Of a DNA stretch of 61,508 nt, positions 40,234 through 49,076 are shown in pieces (the first letter of the stretch is position 1; the number at the start of each line of letters is the position of its first letter). The notes under the pieces are model-generated. The model saw only the letters and a program-made list of their open reading frames with translations, was not told the origin of the DNA and did not search any database. The translations under genes were made by a program, and so were the position numbers. Source of the DNA: Planctomycetales bacterium (GTDB lineage Bacteria; Planctomycetota; Planctomycetia; Pirellulales; Thermoguttaceae); NCBI GenBank assembly GCA_007119795.1, contig SKOZ01000040.1, forward strand, positions 1 to 61,508. The letters run 5' to 3'.

Positions 40234-41286
40234 ATGTTCGCACTGCTCGACTCTCCGCAACAGCTTCGTCAGTGGCTGGCGGAGCGTGGCGAGCCTGCCT
40301 ACCGCTCCGCTCAGGTGGAGCGCTGGGTCTACCGCCGGCGGGCGGGAGGCTTTGCGGGGATGTCCGACCTTCCCGCAGCCCTCCGCGCCGGCCTGGCGGA
40401 GACCTTTCACCTGTTCACCTCGCGGGTCGCGCAGCGGAGAGCGAGCGCAGACGGCACGGAGAAGCTTCTCCTCAGCCTCGGCGACGGCCAGAGCCTCGAG
40501 TGCGTGCTGCTGCGCGACGAGAAACGGCACTGCACAGCGTGCGTGAGCACCCAGGTCGGCTGCGCGATGGGCTGCGCCTTCTGCGCCAGCGGGCTCGGCG
40601 GCGTGGTGCGGAACCTCACGACCGGCGAGATTCTCGAACAGGTCCTGCACCTCCAGCGGCTCCTCGACCCCGCGGAGCGGATCAGCCACGTGGTGGTCAT
40701 GGGGATGGGGGAGCCGCTCGCCAATCTGCCGCGCCTGCTGCCCGCCCTGAATGAAATGAGCGGCCGAAGCGGGCTGGGCGTCAGTGCGCGGCGGATTACG
40801 GTCTCCACGGTGGGGCTGCCGGAAGGGATCCGCCGCCTCGCCCGCAGCGGACGGCAGTACCACCTGGCCGTCTCGCTGCACGCTCCGGACGATGCCCTGC
40901 GGAGCCGCCTCGTACCGGCAAACCGCCGCATCGGCATCAAGGCGATCCTTGCGGCCACCGACGAGTACTTCCAGGTGACCGGGCGGCGGGTGACCTTTGA
41001 GTACGTCCTGCTCGCGGGAGTCAACGACGGCCAGGCGGCGGCCCGCCGCCTCGCGGGGCTTCTCGCCGGCCGTACCACCGTGGTAAATCTCATCCCTTAC
41101 AACCCGGTCGAAGGCCTCCCCTTCGCCGCGCCGTCCGAGTCCGCGGTCGGCCGCTTCGTCGAGATTCTCCTTCGCGAAGGATTGAACGTTCGCATCCGCC
41201 GCCGAAAAGGGGAACGGATCGACGCCGCCTGCGGCCAATTGCGGCGGAGTGCGGAAAGGAACCTTTCTCCCGCTGCGGGGTTGTAA
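40234..41286 (+). CDS. rlmN: 23S rRNA / tRNA adenine-C2 methyltransferase RlmN
   Basis: A 350-residue radical-SAM enzyme that methylates C2 of A2503 in 23S rRNA and A37 in some tRNAs. The cluster motif C110-x3-C114-x2-C117 (GCAMGCAFCASG), the N-terminal helical domain, MGMGEPLAN, ISTVG-like VSTVGLPEGI, LHAPDD, and the methyl-accepting Cys near residue 333 (DAACGQLR) are all present. Length is normal. It follows pfp closely. Confidence 0.93.
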   Translation: MFALLDSPQQLRQWLAERGEPAYRSAQVERWVYRRRAGGFAGMSDLPAALRAGLAETFHLFTSRVAQRRASADGTEKLLLSLGDGQSLECVLLRDEKRHCTACVSTQVGCAMGCAFCASGLGGVVRNLTTGEILEQVLHLQRLLDPAERISHVVVMGMGEPLANLPRLLPALNEMSGRSGLGVSARRITVSTVGLPEGIRRLARSGRQYHLAVSLHAPDDALRSRLVPANRRIGIKAILAATDEYFQVTGRRVTFEYVLLAGVNDGQAAARRLAGLLAGRTTVVNLIPYNPVEGLPFAAPSESAVGRFVEILLREGLNVRIRRRKGERIDAACGQLRRSAERNLSPAAGL

Positions 41287-41446
41287 GAATGTGGTGGCAG
41301 CGCGGGTGGGTGACTCACGTATGGAGGGCTCGGGAATCAGGGGGAAGTTGACCGGTCCGCGAGGGTCCCTGGCAGGACATCGCGGCGGAGCGTAAGCTGA
41401 GTAGAGGGCTCGCGGCCGCGCCGCGGGCGGCCGATGGTGCCGGGTG

Positions 41447-42190
41447 ATGCAAGTGGCGCTCTCCCCTCAACTTGGCTCCCAAAGCAGCCTTGCCGTGGTA
41501 ATCAGCGAATCGTCCGCTCGCCGCATCGCCCTGACGGACCCCGACGTCCGTCTGATGCTCCAGGTTCGGGAGGGCAGCGCTGCCGCTTTCGAGGAATTGG
41601 TACTGCGATATCAGGACCGCCTGGTGGGGATTCTCACCCACCTTGTCGGCTCCCGGGATCAGGCGGAAGACCTTGCCCAGGAAGTATTCCTTCGGGTCTA
41701 CCGGGCGCGAAAGAGTTACCAGCCGGGCGCCAAGTTCTCCACCTGGCTATACACGATTGCCAACAACGTAGCTTCCAACGCCCGCCGGACCCTGGCCCGC
41801 CGCCGCGAAGTGCATCTGACGGCGACGGGCAGCGGGCCCATGGCGGCGGGCATGGCAGCGGTTGTGCTGGCCAGCAGCGGGCAGATGCCCGCCCGCCGAC
41901 TGGACAAGGCCGAAGTCCGCCAGATCGTGCAGCTGGCCCTGGAATCGCTCAGTGATCGGCAGCGCATGGCGGTGCTGCTGAACAAGTTTGAGGAGCTGAG
42001 CTATGCGGAGATCGGCGGGGTCATGGGGCTTTCGCCCCAGGCCGTGAAGTCGCTTCTCTCCCGAGCGCGGGAGAACCTGCGGGCGGTGATCGAGCCATAC
42101 CTCGAGTCGGGACAATCGCCGATGGGCTCGGCTGGCCTGGCGGAGGGGAACCGCCCACCGCGGATGTCCGGCGGCGAAGGCCCAGAATAA
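41447..42190 (+). CDS. ECF sigma factor
   Basis: A 247-residue RNA polymerase sigma factor. Region 2 spans about 45-115 (FEELVLRYQDRLVGILTHLVGS, AEDLAQEVFLRVYRA, FSTWLYTIANNVASNARR). Region 4 spans about 165-215 (ALESLSDRQRMAVLLNKFEELSYAEIGGVMGLSPQAVKSLLSRARENLR). The long linker and a 30-residue C-terminal extension are larger than in minimal ECF factors. The ATG at 41447 is preceded by an in-frame GTG. The next genes encode an anti-sigma-like membrane protein and a membrane-anchored partner, so the three likely form one signalling unit. Confidence 0.9.
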   Translation: MQVALSPQLGSQSSLAVVISESSARRIALTDPDVRLMLQVREGSAAAFEELVLRYQDRLVGILTHLVGSRDQAEDLAQEVFLRVYRARKSYQPGAKFSTWLYTIANNVASNARRTLARRREVHLTATGSGPMAAGMAAVVLASSGQMPARRLDKAEVRQIVQLALESLSDRQRMAVLLNKFEELSYAEIGGVMGLSPQAVKSLLSRARENLRAVIEPYLESGQSPMGSAGLAEGNRPPRMSGGEGPE

Positions 42191-42289
42191 CGAATTGCGG
42201 GATAGAAAGAGACGCCCCCGTCACAATCGACCAAGATATTTCGAGGCAGCCTGCACCGCCGTGTGCAGCCCAGCCCCTGGTGCGGAACG

Positions 42290-42808
42290 ATGTCCCAGCG
42301 ATCGGCACAACCTGATCCGGAGATCCTCGGCGAGGAGCTGACGGCCTACCTCGACGGCGAACTGGATGCCGAGACCAGCCGGCGGATCGAAGAGCTGCTG
42401 GCTACCGACGCTTCGGTTCGTGCCCGTCTCCAGAAAATGGAGCGATCCTGGGATTTGCTCGACGAGCTCGAGCGTCCCGAGCTCGACGCTGCCTTCGCGC
42501 GGAGCACCCTGGAAATGGTGACCGTGGCGGTGGAGGACGACGTGGCCCAGGCGCGCGAGGAGGCACCTCGCCGCAGGCGGGTGCAGTGGCTGCTGGGGGC
42601 GGCGGCCCTGGTTTGTCTTGCCCTGGCCGGCTTCACCCTCGTGCTGGCGCTGCGGCCCGATCCGAATCTCCGGGCCGTCCAGGAAATGCCCGTCCTGGAC
42701 CGCCTGGAGCCCTATCTCCAGATCGAAGATCTGGAATGGCTCCGTCTGCTGCACGAGGCGGACGTCTTCGGCGAGGAGGACAGCGGCCCGCAGGCCTCTG
42801 GGCAGTAG
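42290..42808 (+). CDS. Anti-sigma-factor-like membrane protein without zinc Cys
   Basis: A 172-residue protein with the layout of a transmembrane anti-sigma factor. The N-terminal ILGEELTAYLDGELDAETSRRIEELLATD follows the start of anti-sigma domains, but the H-x3-C-x2-C zinc ligands are absent. A single hydrophobic helix (WLLGAAALVCLALAGFTLVLAL, about 100-121) follows, and then a 50-residue outer part. It lies 99 bases after the ECF sigma gene. ATG 42290 is chosen over an in-frame GTG at 42263. Confidence 0.78.
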   Translation: MSQRSAQPDPEILGEELTAYLDGELDAETSRRIEELLATDASVRARLQKMERSWDLLDELERPELDAAFARSTLEMVTVAVEDDVAQAREEAPRRRRVQWLLGAAALVCLALAGFTLVLALRPDPNLRAVQEMPVLDRLEPYLQIEDLEWLRLLHEADVFGEEDSGPQASGQ

Positions 42809-42818
42809 GAGTCCATTC

Positions 42819-43928
42819 ATGCGGTGGTCTGATTCGAAGTGGCAGCGGTGGGGAGCTTGGCTGGCGGCGGCAGCGCTGGCGATCGCCGCGGCGGCGCTGG
42901 CGGCGACGGCCTGGCAGGTGCAAGTCGCGGCCGGCGAGGCACAAGCCCGGCTCGAGGCGCTCGAACCACAAGAGCGCGAGGAATTGGCTCGCAGTCTGCG
43001 GCGGTTCGATGCCCTCGACAAAGAGCAGCAGGAGCGGGTTCGCCGCCTCCACGCGATGATCGAGGCCCAGCCCGACGCCGAGGATCTCCACGACGTGGCG
43101 CGGCGGTATTACGACTGGTTGCGGCAGTTGCCGCCGCACCAGCGGGCCGAGCTGCTGGATCTGCCCGCCGACGAGCGGCTCCAGCGGGTGGTAGAGATGC
43201 AGCGAGCCGAAGCCGAGCGGCGGGCACGGCACGAGGGGCTTTCGCTTTGGCTGGAGACGCTGGCCGAGGAGCTGGAGGGGGCCGTTTGCGAGCGAGTACC
43301 GGAAAGGATTCGCCACCGAATCGAACGCTCGCCAGATTTCCGGCGGGGGGTGGCAATCGATTACGTCGTGGCAACTCTTCATCTGCGCGGGCCGGGACGT
43401 TCCCCCTTTCTGGATGGGGAACTTGTGAAGCGAATCCGCTCCGAGGAGGAGTTGGCCCGCCTCCGGGGAATGCTCTCGCCGGCAACACAGAACATGCTCA
43501 GGGACAAGTCGATCGAGGAGCAGTGGGAACAGGTCAGTAGCTGGGTCCGCGAGTGGTCCTGGCAGCGGATTCCCTGGCACCGCCGCTTCCGCATCCCCGT
43601 CAGCGATGAAGACCTGGCCGAATTCTTCGAGAACGAGCTCTCGGCTGAGGAGCGGGATCGGTTGATGAGGCTCGACGGCGAGCGGATGTATCACGAACTC
43701 CGCCTCCGGTACATAACCAGCCAGCGGCGACCCGACCCCGGGCGCGCTCCCCCGCGCGACGCCCCGTGGACCGGACCCGATGGCGGCCCGCCGCGCCCCC
43801 GGCGCGAAGGTGCCGATCCGGAAGCCGGACCTCCCGCCCCCTCGCCTGGCCCTCGGCCCCCCGGTTCCCGGCCAGGACCCGGCCGGGGCGGCCCCGACGG
43901 AGGCGAAATCCCGCGGCGTTTTTTTTGA
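42819..43928 (+). CDS. Membrane-anchored helical protein of the sigma/anti-sigma cluster
   Basis: A 369-residue protein of unknown function. One N-terminal helix (WLAAAALAIAAAALAATAW) anchors it. Residues 35-165 are charged and helical with repeated L-x-x-L-P-P-x-x-R or L-D-L-P-x-D-E-R-L phrases, similar in style to DUF3106 and other periplasmic sensor-like helical proteins. The middle (170-300) is better folded (IERSPDFRRGVAIDYVVATL, SDEDLAEFFENELSAEERDRL). The last 60 residues are Pro/Gly/Arg-rich. It starts 10 bases after the anti-sigma stop with TAGGAG at the junction, so it is in the same operon and may sense the signal. A run of eight T lies in its last codons. Confidence 0.7.
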   Translation: MRWSDSKWQRWGAWLAAAALAIAAAALAATAWQVQVAAGEAQARLEALEPQEREELARSLRRFDALDKEQQERVRRLHAMIEAQPDAEDLHDVARRYYDWLRQLPPHQRAELLDLPADERLQRVVEMQRAEAERRARHEGLSLWLETLAEELEGAVCERVPERIRHRIERSPDFRRGVAIDYVVATLHLRGPGRSPFLDGELVKRIRSEEELARLRGMLSPATQNMLRDKSIEEQWEQVSSWVREWSWQRIPWHRRFRIPVSDEDLAEFFENELSAEERDRLMRLDGERMYHELRLRYITSQRRPDPGRAPPRDAPWTGPDGGPPRPRREGADPEAGPPAPSPGPRPPGSRPGPGRGGPDGGEIPRRFF

Positions 43929-43982
43929 TGGGCATTCTGAGGACGCCTGCGAGTCTCCTTTGCGGTCTCGCCGACGCTTCCC

Positions 43983-44078
43983 ATAGGGATAGTGAGGGCT
44001 ACGCCCCCGGTGGTCCCGCTGTTTCTTTTCGACTTAAACAGTTGTTTGACACGGGGGACATCCCTATCATAGGATAAT
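43983..44078 (+). promoter_or_regulatory. Promoter and possible operator of the efflux operon
   Basis: TTGACA (44046-44051), 18 bases, TAGGAT (44070-44075): a full-consensus -35. ATCCCTATCATAGGAT (44060-44075) is a near-palindrome covering the -10 box. Its half ATCCCTAT is the reverse complement of ATAGGGAT at 43983-43990. Two such half-sites suggest a repressor operator. The leader to the ATG at 44328 would be about 245 bases; that leader holds no convincing gene. Confidence 0.6.
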
Positions 44079-44327
44079 GCGGCTGGAGAATCCGAGGTGT
44101 CTCGCCGGTAGCGTGGCTGCCGGCGCGACGATGGACCAACCATCTGGACCGGCGAGATGCTCAGGGATCCGAGCGGTGAAACCCGTCGATTCCCCTAGTG
44201 CCACAGCTGGGCTTGTCCCCGCCAGCAGGTTTTTTCTTCGTGGCATCGGCTCCGGTGCGCGGGGTTGAGACGCCACATTTCCGGCCGCCGGGTTGGAGCC
44301 CTTTTCCGAGGATGTAGAGGAACTAGC

Positions 44328-45464
44328 ATGCCGCGGGCGAAACGACTCATTCGCTGGCTCTGGGGAACGATGGTCTTCCTGCTCAGCGTGGCAATGCTTG
44401 GCGGAGTGGCGGCCTATTGGGTCTGGGGACGCAGCAATGCCGACGCGGAAGGGGGACCGTCCGGCGGGCGGCCGGCGGTGCCGGTGGCTGTCGTGCCGGT
44501 CGAGTCCGCGACTCTTCAGGAGACGGTCTTCGGCGTAGGCACGCTGCAAGCCGCCGCCGAGGTCGAGATCTCGCCGGAGATTGCCGGTCGAGTGCGGACG
44601 ATCCATTTCCGGGAAGGGAGTTTCGTCGAGGAGGGCGACCTCCTCTTCGAACTCGACGACGAGCGGTTGCGGCGCCAGTTGGACGCCCGGCAGGCGGCCC
44701 TCCGCGCGGCGGAGGTCCGGCAGGAGAACGCCCGCCGCGTCTTCGAGCGGCAGCAGCGGCTCCGCGAGCGCGAGGTGATCACCGAGGAGGCCTTCGAGCA
44801 GGCTCAGGCCGATCTGGATACGGCGGCCGCGGACAGGGAGCGGTTCGAGGCCGAGGTCGCGCTCATCGAGCGGGAGATCGAAGACACGCGCATCCTCGCC
44901 CCGTTTGCGGGCGCTGTCTCCCACCGTGCCGTCGACCGCGGCGCCTACGTCGGTGTGGGACGGCTCATGGCGCGGCTCTACCAGATCGATCCCTTGGAGC
45001 TGAACTTCTGGCTTCCCGAACGGTACCTGGGGCGTGTACGTTCCGGTCAGGCGGTAGCCGTCACGATAGCTGCCTACCCCCAGCGGTCGTTCGAGGGATA
45101 TGTCGAATTCGTCAGTCCCGCGGTCGACGAGTCGACCCGCCAGTTCCTCGTCAAGGCGCTGGTTCCCAATGAGGATCATCTGCTCAAGCCGGGAGTCTTC
45201 GCTACGGCGTCGGTGACGGTGGGCACGCGGGAAGACCGGCCGGTCATTCCCGAAGAGTCCTTGGTGGCTACGCGGCGGGGCTACATGGTCTTTGTCGTCG
45301 AGGAGGGTGTTGCCGTCGCCAGGGAAGTCTCGACCGGTCTCCGCGACGAGGGGCTGGTGGAGATCACCGAGGGGTTGAACGTCGGCGAGCAGGTGGTCCG
45401 CGAGGGGCACCTGCGGCTCAGCGGCGGCGAGACGGTCGACACCGAGACGGAGGAGGAAGCTTAG
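44328..45464 (+). CDS. RND efflux membrane-fusion protein
   Basis: The periplasmic adaptor of a tripartite pump, 378 residues. An N-terminal anchor helix (MVFLLSVAMLGGVAAYWVWG) is followed by a barrel-sandwich half-motif (SPEIAGRVRTIHFREGSFVEEGDLLFELDD) and a long coiled-coil hairpin (about 110-180, ending ILAPFAGAVSHRAVDRGAYV). A beta-barrel and membrane-proximal domain close the protein. ATG 44328 follows GAGGA by six bases. The transporter gene starts 2 bases after its stop. No outer-membrane TolC-like gene is present in the window. Confidence 0.9.
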   Translation: MPRAKRLIRWLWGTMVFLLSVAMLGGVAAYWVWGRSNADAEGGPSGGRPAVPVAVVPVESATLQETVFGVGTLQAAAEVEISPEIAGRVRTIHFREGSFVEEGDLLFELDDERLRRQLDARQAALRAAEVRQENARRVFERQQRLREREVITEEAFEQAQADLDTAAADRERFEAEVALIEREIEDTRILAPFAGAVSHRAVDRGAYVGVGRLMARLYQIDPLELNFWLPERYLGRVRSGQAVAVTIAAYPQRSFEGYVEFVSPAVDESTRQFLVKALVPNEDHLLKPGVFATASVTVGTREDRPVIPEESLVATRRGYMVFVVEEGVAVAREVSTGLRDEGLVEITEGLNVGEQVVREGHLRLSGGETVDTETEEEA

Positions 45465-45466
45465 CG

Positions 45467-48400
45467 GTGATCTGGAACTTTTGCATCCGCCGCCCGGTGA
45501 TGACCATCGTGGTCTTCGTGGTGCTGGCCATTTTCGGCGGCTACGGCTACGTGCAGATGCCGGTCCAGCAGGACCCGGACGTGGAGTTCCCCATCGTCAG
45601 CGTCAACGTGGTCCTTCCCGGCGCGGCCCCGGAGGTCATCGAGTCGGAGATCATCGATCCCCTGGAGTCGGAGATCAACACCATCGAAGGGCTGCGGACA
45701 CTCAGCTCTACGGCCCGCGAGCAGGTGGCCGAGATCACTGCCGAGTTCGAGCTCTGGCGGGACATCGACGTGGCCGCCCAGGACGTCCGCGACGCCGTGG
45801 AGCGGGCCGGGCGGCTGCTGCCCGACGACATCGAGTCGCCCATTGTGCGGAAGCTGGAGCTGGGCGCCCAGGCGATCATGTGGATCACGCTCAGGGGCGA
45901 TGAGCGTTGGGACCTGATTCGCATGACGGAGTACGCCGAGACCGTGGTCAAGCAGCGCCTGGAGACGCTCCGCGGGGTGGGGCGGATTCAGGTGGGAGGG
46001 CGGCGGAAGTACGCCGTCCGCGTCCGCCTGGATCCGGCGCGGCTGGCCGCCCACCAGCTCACCGTGCAGGATGTCGTTCGCACAGTGCAGATCAACAACG
46101 CCGACATCCCCTCGGGTCGCGTTGAGGGGCCGCGGCGCGAGTTTCTCATCCAGACCCGGGGCCAGTTCTCCGAGGCGGCGCCGATGAACCAGCTGGTGGT
46201 CGCCTACCGCAACGGCGCCCCGGTCCGCATCCGCGACGTGGGGGAGGTCGTCGATGGCGTGGAGGACGACCGCCAGCTTGCCCGCTTCGCCGGCGAGCCC
46301 GCCGTGGGAATGGGAATAGTCAAGCAGGCCGACGCCAACACGGTCGAGGTGGCGGCCCTCCTCCACGAGCGGATGGCCGAGATCGCCGAGGGTTTCCCTC
46401 CCGGCCTGCGATATACGATCGCCACCGACAACTCGGAGCATATCCGGGAGAGCATCAACGACCTGTTGATAACGATCTTCATCGCCACCGCCCTGGTGAT
46501 GTTTGTGGTGCTCGCCTTCCTCCGCAGCGGGCGGGGGACGATCGTCACCCTGCTGGCCATCCCCACCTCGCTGCTGATCGGAATGGCAGGCATCCATCTG
46601 ATGGGATTCAGCATCAACGTGCTCACCATGCTGGCGCTGATCCTGGTGATCGGCATCGTCATCGACGACGCCATCGTCGTCCTGGAGCGGTGCTACCTCC
46701 ACATGGAGGAAGGGGCGGAGTCGGAGCCTGCCGCCCGCGTGGGGACCACCGAGGTGGCCTTCCCCGCCCTAGCCAACACCATGGCCCTCGGTGCCGTCTT
46801 CATTCCCGTGGCCTTCACAGGGGGACTGATAGGCCGATTCTTCCTCGAGTTCGGCCTCACGGTGGCGATCACCGTCTTCGCCTCCACCTTCGTGGCGCTC
46901 ACGCTCACACCCATGCTCTGCTCGCGCCTCCTCCGCGTGCCCGAGCGGCACGGGCGGGCCTTCCGCTTTTCGGAACAGGTCTTCCGCGGTATGGAATGGG
47001 TGTACCGGATGGTGCTCGCCGCCGCCTTCCGCGCCCGCTGGCTCACGGTGCTCGTCGGCGTGGCGGCCTTTTCTGCGGGGATGCTGGCCCTGGCCGGCAT
47101 CGACCGCGAGTTCGCCGCCGAGGAGGACACCAACTCCTTCATGATCATCTTCGAGACTCCCCAGGGAGCGACCCTTTCCCAGACGGACGTCTTCGCTCGG
47201 CGGATCGAGGCAGTCCTCGCCGAGACTCCTGAAGTCCGCCACCAGTTCCTGGCGGTAGGGCTCTCGCGGGGGGGGCCGGGAACACCGAATACCGGCATGG
47301 CCTTCGTCCGTCTCATCCCGCGGCGCGAGCGCGAGAAGCACCAGGCCGAGGTGATGCAGGACCTTCGCGTTCGCCTCAACGCGCTGCCCGCCGGACGGGC
47401 CTTCGTCCGCGAAATGACCCCCGGCGGCGTGGGGGGATCGCCGATCGAGGTGGTCCTCAAGCATTCCGATCTGGAGACGCTCGCCCTCCAGCAGGAGGCG
47501 GTCATGGACTGGATGAATGCCCAGCCGGAATGGTACGTCGGCGTGCGGACCAACCTCGAGCTGAACAATCCCCAGGTCGACGTGAGGATCAACCGCGACA
47601 AGGCCTCGCAGATGGATATCTCCGTGGCCGACATCTCCAACTCGATGCGGTTCCTCTTCGGCAACCCCACGATCTCCACGATCGAGCGCGACGCCGAACG
47701 CTACGACGTCATCACTGAGGCGGCCGGCCGCGGGACCATGAATCCCGCAGCGCTTCGCGACGTGTACATTCGTGGGCCCGAGGGGATGCTCGTCTCGCTG
47801 GATAACCTCGTGGACCTCGAAGAGACGATCGGCCCCAGCCAGATCCACCGCTACAACCGTATGCGGTCGGCGACGATCTCCTCGCAGGTTCCGCCCGGCG
47901 TGGCGATGGGGCAAGCGATGGCCCGTCTCGAGGGTTTCCTGCAAGGGGAACTCCCGCCTGGGGCCGACTACGAACTGGCCGGCCTCTCGCAGATCTTCGA
48001 GGAATCGTTCTACTACCTCTCGATCACGGTCATCTTCTCCGTGGTCTTCATCTTCCTGGTTCTGGCGGCACAGTTCGAGTCGTTCCTCCATCCCTTCACG
48101 ATCATGATGTCGCTGCCGCTGGCCACCATCGGGGCCTTCGGGGGGTTGTGGCTGCTGGGGCTCTCCTTCAATGTTTACGCCTTCATCGGCGTGATCATGC
48201 TCCTGGGACTGGTCACCAAGAACGCCATCCTGGTGGTCGACTACACGAACGTCATGGTGGCCCGGGGGCTGGAGCCGCTCGCTGCGGCGAAGGAGGCTGC
48301 CGCCATCCGCTTCCGCCCTGTGCTGATGACGGCCTTCTCCACTGTCTTGGGTATGACGCCCATTGCCCTGGGTTTCGGGGCCGGGGGTGAGGCGCGGATG

Positions 48401-48577
48401 CCACTGGGCGTCGCCGTGGCGGGGGGAATGCTGGCGTCCACAGCACTGACGCTGATCGTGGTCCCCGTGGTCTACACCCTGGTCGCAGAATTGCAGGCCT
48501 TCCTGGTTGGCAGCCGGGTCGGGCAAGCTGCCCCGCCCGAACGCGCTCCCCTGGCCCTGGAGCCCAGCCGCGCATGA
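45467..48577 (+). CDS. RND efflux transporter (AcrB/MexF-like, HAE type)
   Basis: A 1036-residue inner-membrane proton-driven exporter with 12 helices in two repeats. It begins with GTG giving MIWNFCIRRPVMTIVVFVVL. The proton-relay Asp pair is in TM4 (LVIGIVIDDAIVVLE). The second repeat has LVTKNAILVVDYTN with the relay Lys. Porter-domain marks such as DPDVEFPIVSVNVVLPGA and ARRIEAVLAETPEV-like loops are present. The Asp pair fits drug or amphiphile exporters (HAE) rather than heavy-metal pumps, though selectivity is not provable here. Its stop overlaps the start of a PII-like gene (ATGA). Confidence 0.93.
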   Translation: MIWNFCIRRPVMTIVVFVVLAIFGGYGYVQMPVQQDPDVEFPIVSVNVVLPGAAPEVIESEIIDPLESEINTIEGLRTLSSTAREQVAEITAEFELWRDIDVAAQDVRDAVERAGRLLPDDIESPIVRKLELGAQAIMWITLRGDERWDLIRMTEYAETVVKQRLETLRGVGRIQVGGRRKYAVRVRLDPARLAAHQLTVQDVVRTVQINNADIPSGRVEGPRREFLIQTRGQFSEAAPMNQLVVAYRNGAPVRIRDVGEVVDGVEDDRQLARFAGEPAVGMGIVKQADANTVEVAALLHERMAEIAEGFPPGLRYTIATDNSEHIRESINDLLITIFIATALVMFVVLAFLRSGRGTIVTLLAIPTSLLIGMAGIHLMGFSINVLTMLALILVIGIVIDDAIVVLERCYLHMEEGAESEPAARVGTTEVAFPALANTMALGAVFIPVAFTGGLIGRFFLEFGLTVAITVFASTFVALTLTPMLCSRLLRVPERHGRAFRFSEQVFRGMEWVYRMVLAAAFRARWLTVLVGVAAFSAGMLALAGIDREFAAEEDTNSFMIIFETPQGATLSQTDVFARRIEAVLAETPEVRHQFLAVGLSRGGPGTPNTGMAFVRLIPRREREKHQAEVMQDLRVRLNALPAGRAFVREMTPGGVGGSPIEVVLKHSDLETLALQQEAVMDWMNAQPEWYVGVRTNLELNNPQVDVRINRDKASQMDISVADISNSMRFLFGNPTISTIERDAERYDVITEAAGRGTMNPAALRDVYIRGPEGMLVSLDNLVDLEETIGPSQIHRYNRMRSATISSQVPPGVAMGQAMARLEGFLQGELPPGADYELAGLSQIFEESFYYLSITVIFSVVFIFLVLAAQFESFLHPFTIMMSLPLATIGAFGGLWLLGLSFNVYAFIGVIMLLGLVTKNAILVVDYTNVMVARGLEPLAAAKEAAAIRFRPVLMTAFSTVLGMTPIALGFGAGGEARMPLGVAVAGGMLASTALTLIVVPVVYTLVAELQAFLVGSRVGQAAPPERAPLALEPSRA

Positions 48578-48864
48578 AGCTCGTCGCCATCGCCTTCCAT
48601 TTCGAGTACACCCAGGCCATCGAGGGGATTCTCGATCGCCATGGGCTCGCCGACTACGTCCGCTTCCCCATGATCGAGGGAAAGGACATCGAGGGGAAAC
48701 ACTTCGGCAGCCAGGTGTTTCCCGGCAACAGCAGCGTCGTCCATGCCCAGGTGCCGGAAGAGCGACTCGATGCCCTCTTCGCCGAGCTGGCTCGCTTCCG
48801 CGACGCCAAGCCGGCCCACCGGCACCTCCAGGCCCTCGTCCTGCCCATCGAACGACGCCTGTGA
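48574..48864 (+). CDS. PII-like protein associated with the RND transporter
   Basis: A 96-residue protein with the ferredoxin-like beta-alpha-beta pattern of PII/CutA-like trimers: MKLVAIAFHFEYTQAIEGILDR, then a flexible segment (MIEGKDIEGKHFG, in the T-loop place), SSVVHAQVPEERLDALFAELARF and RHLQALVLPIERR. It matches the group annotated as PG0541-type transporter-associated proteins. The translational overlap with the pump gene implies equal production and a regulatory contact with the pump. The ligand is unknown; the canonical PII uridylylation Tyr is not seen. Confidence 0.8.
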   Translation: MKLVAIAFHFEYTQAIEGILDRHGLADYVRFPMIEGKDIEGKHFGSQVFPGNSSVVHAQVPEERLDALFAELARFRDAKPAHRHLQALVLPIERRL

Positions 48865-49076
48865 GGCGCTCCCGCAGCGGGGGGTGCCGACCGGGCTTTG
48901 CAGGCCGCATATCCTCCGCCGGCGGTACGATCCGCAAAGTCTCCCCGAGGAAGGGGTTAGGGCTTTGGGATGGCACGCGGTTTCCCACTACATTCCACCG
49001 TGGGGTATCGCCGATCCATACCAATGTCTGCCCGCCATCGCGTCCACCCGTGCAAAGACACCGGCCCTGATCGGCT

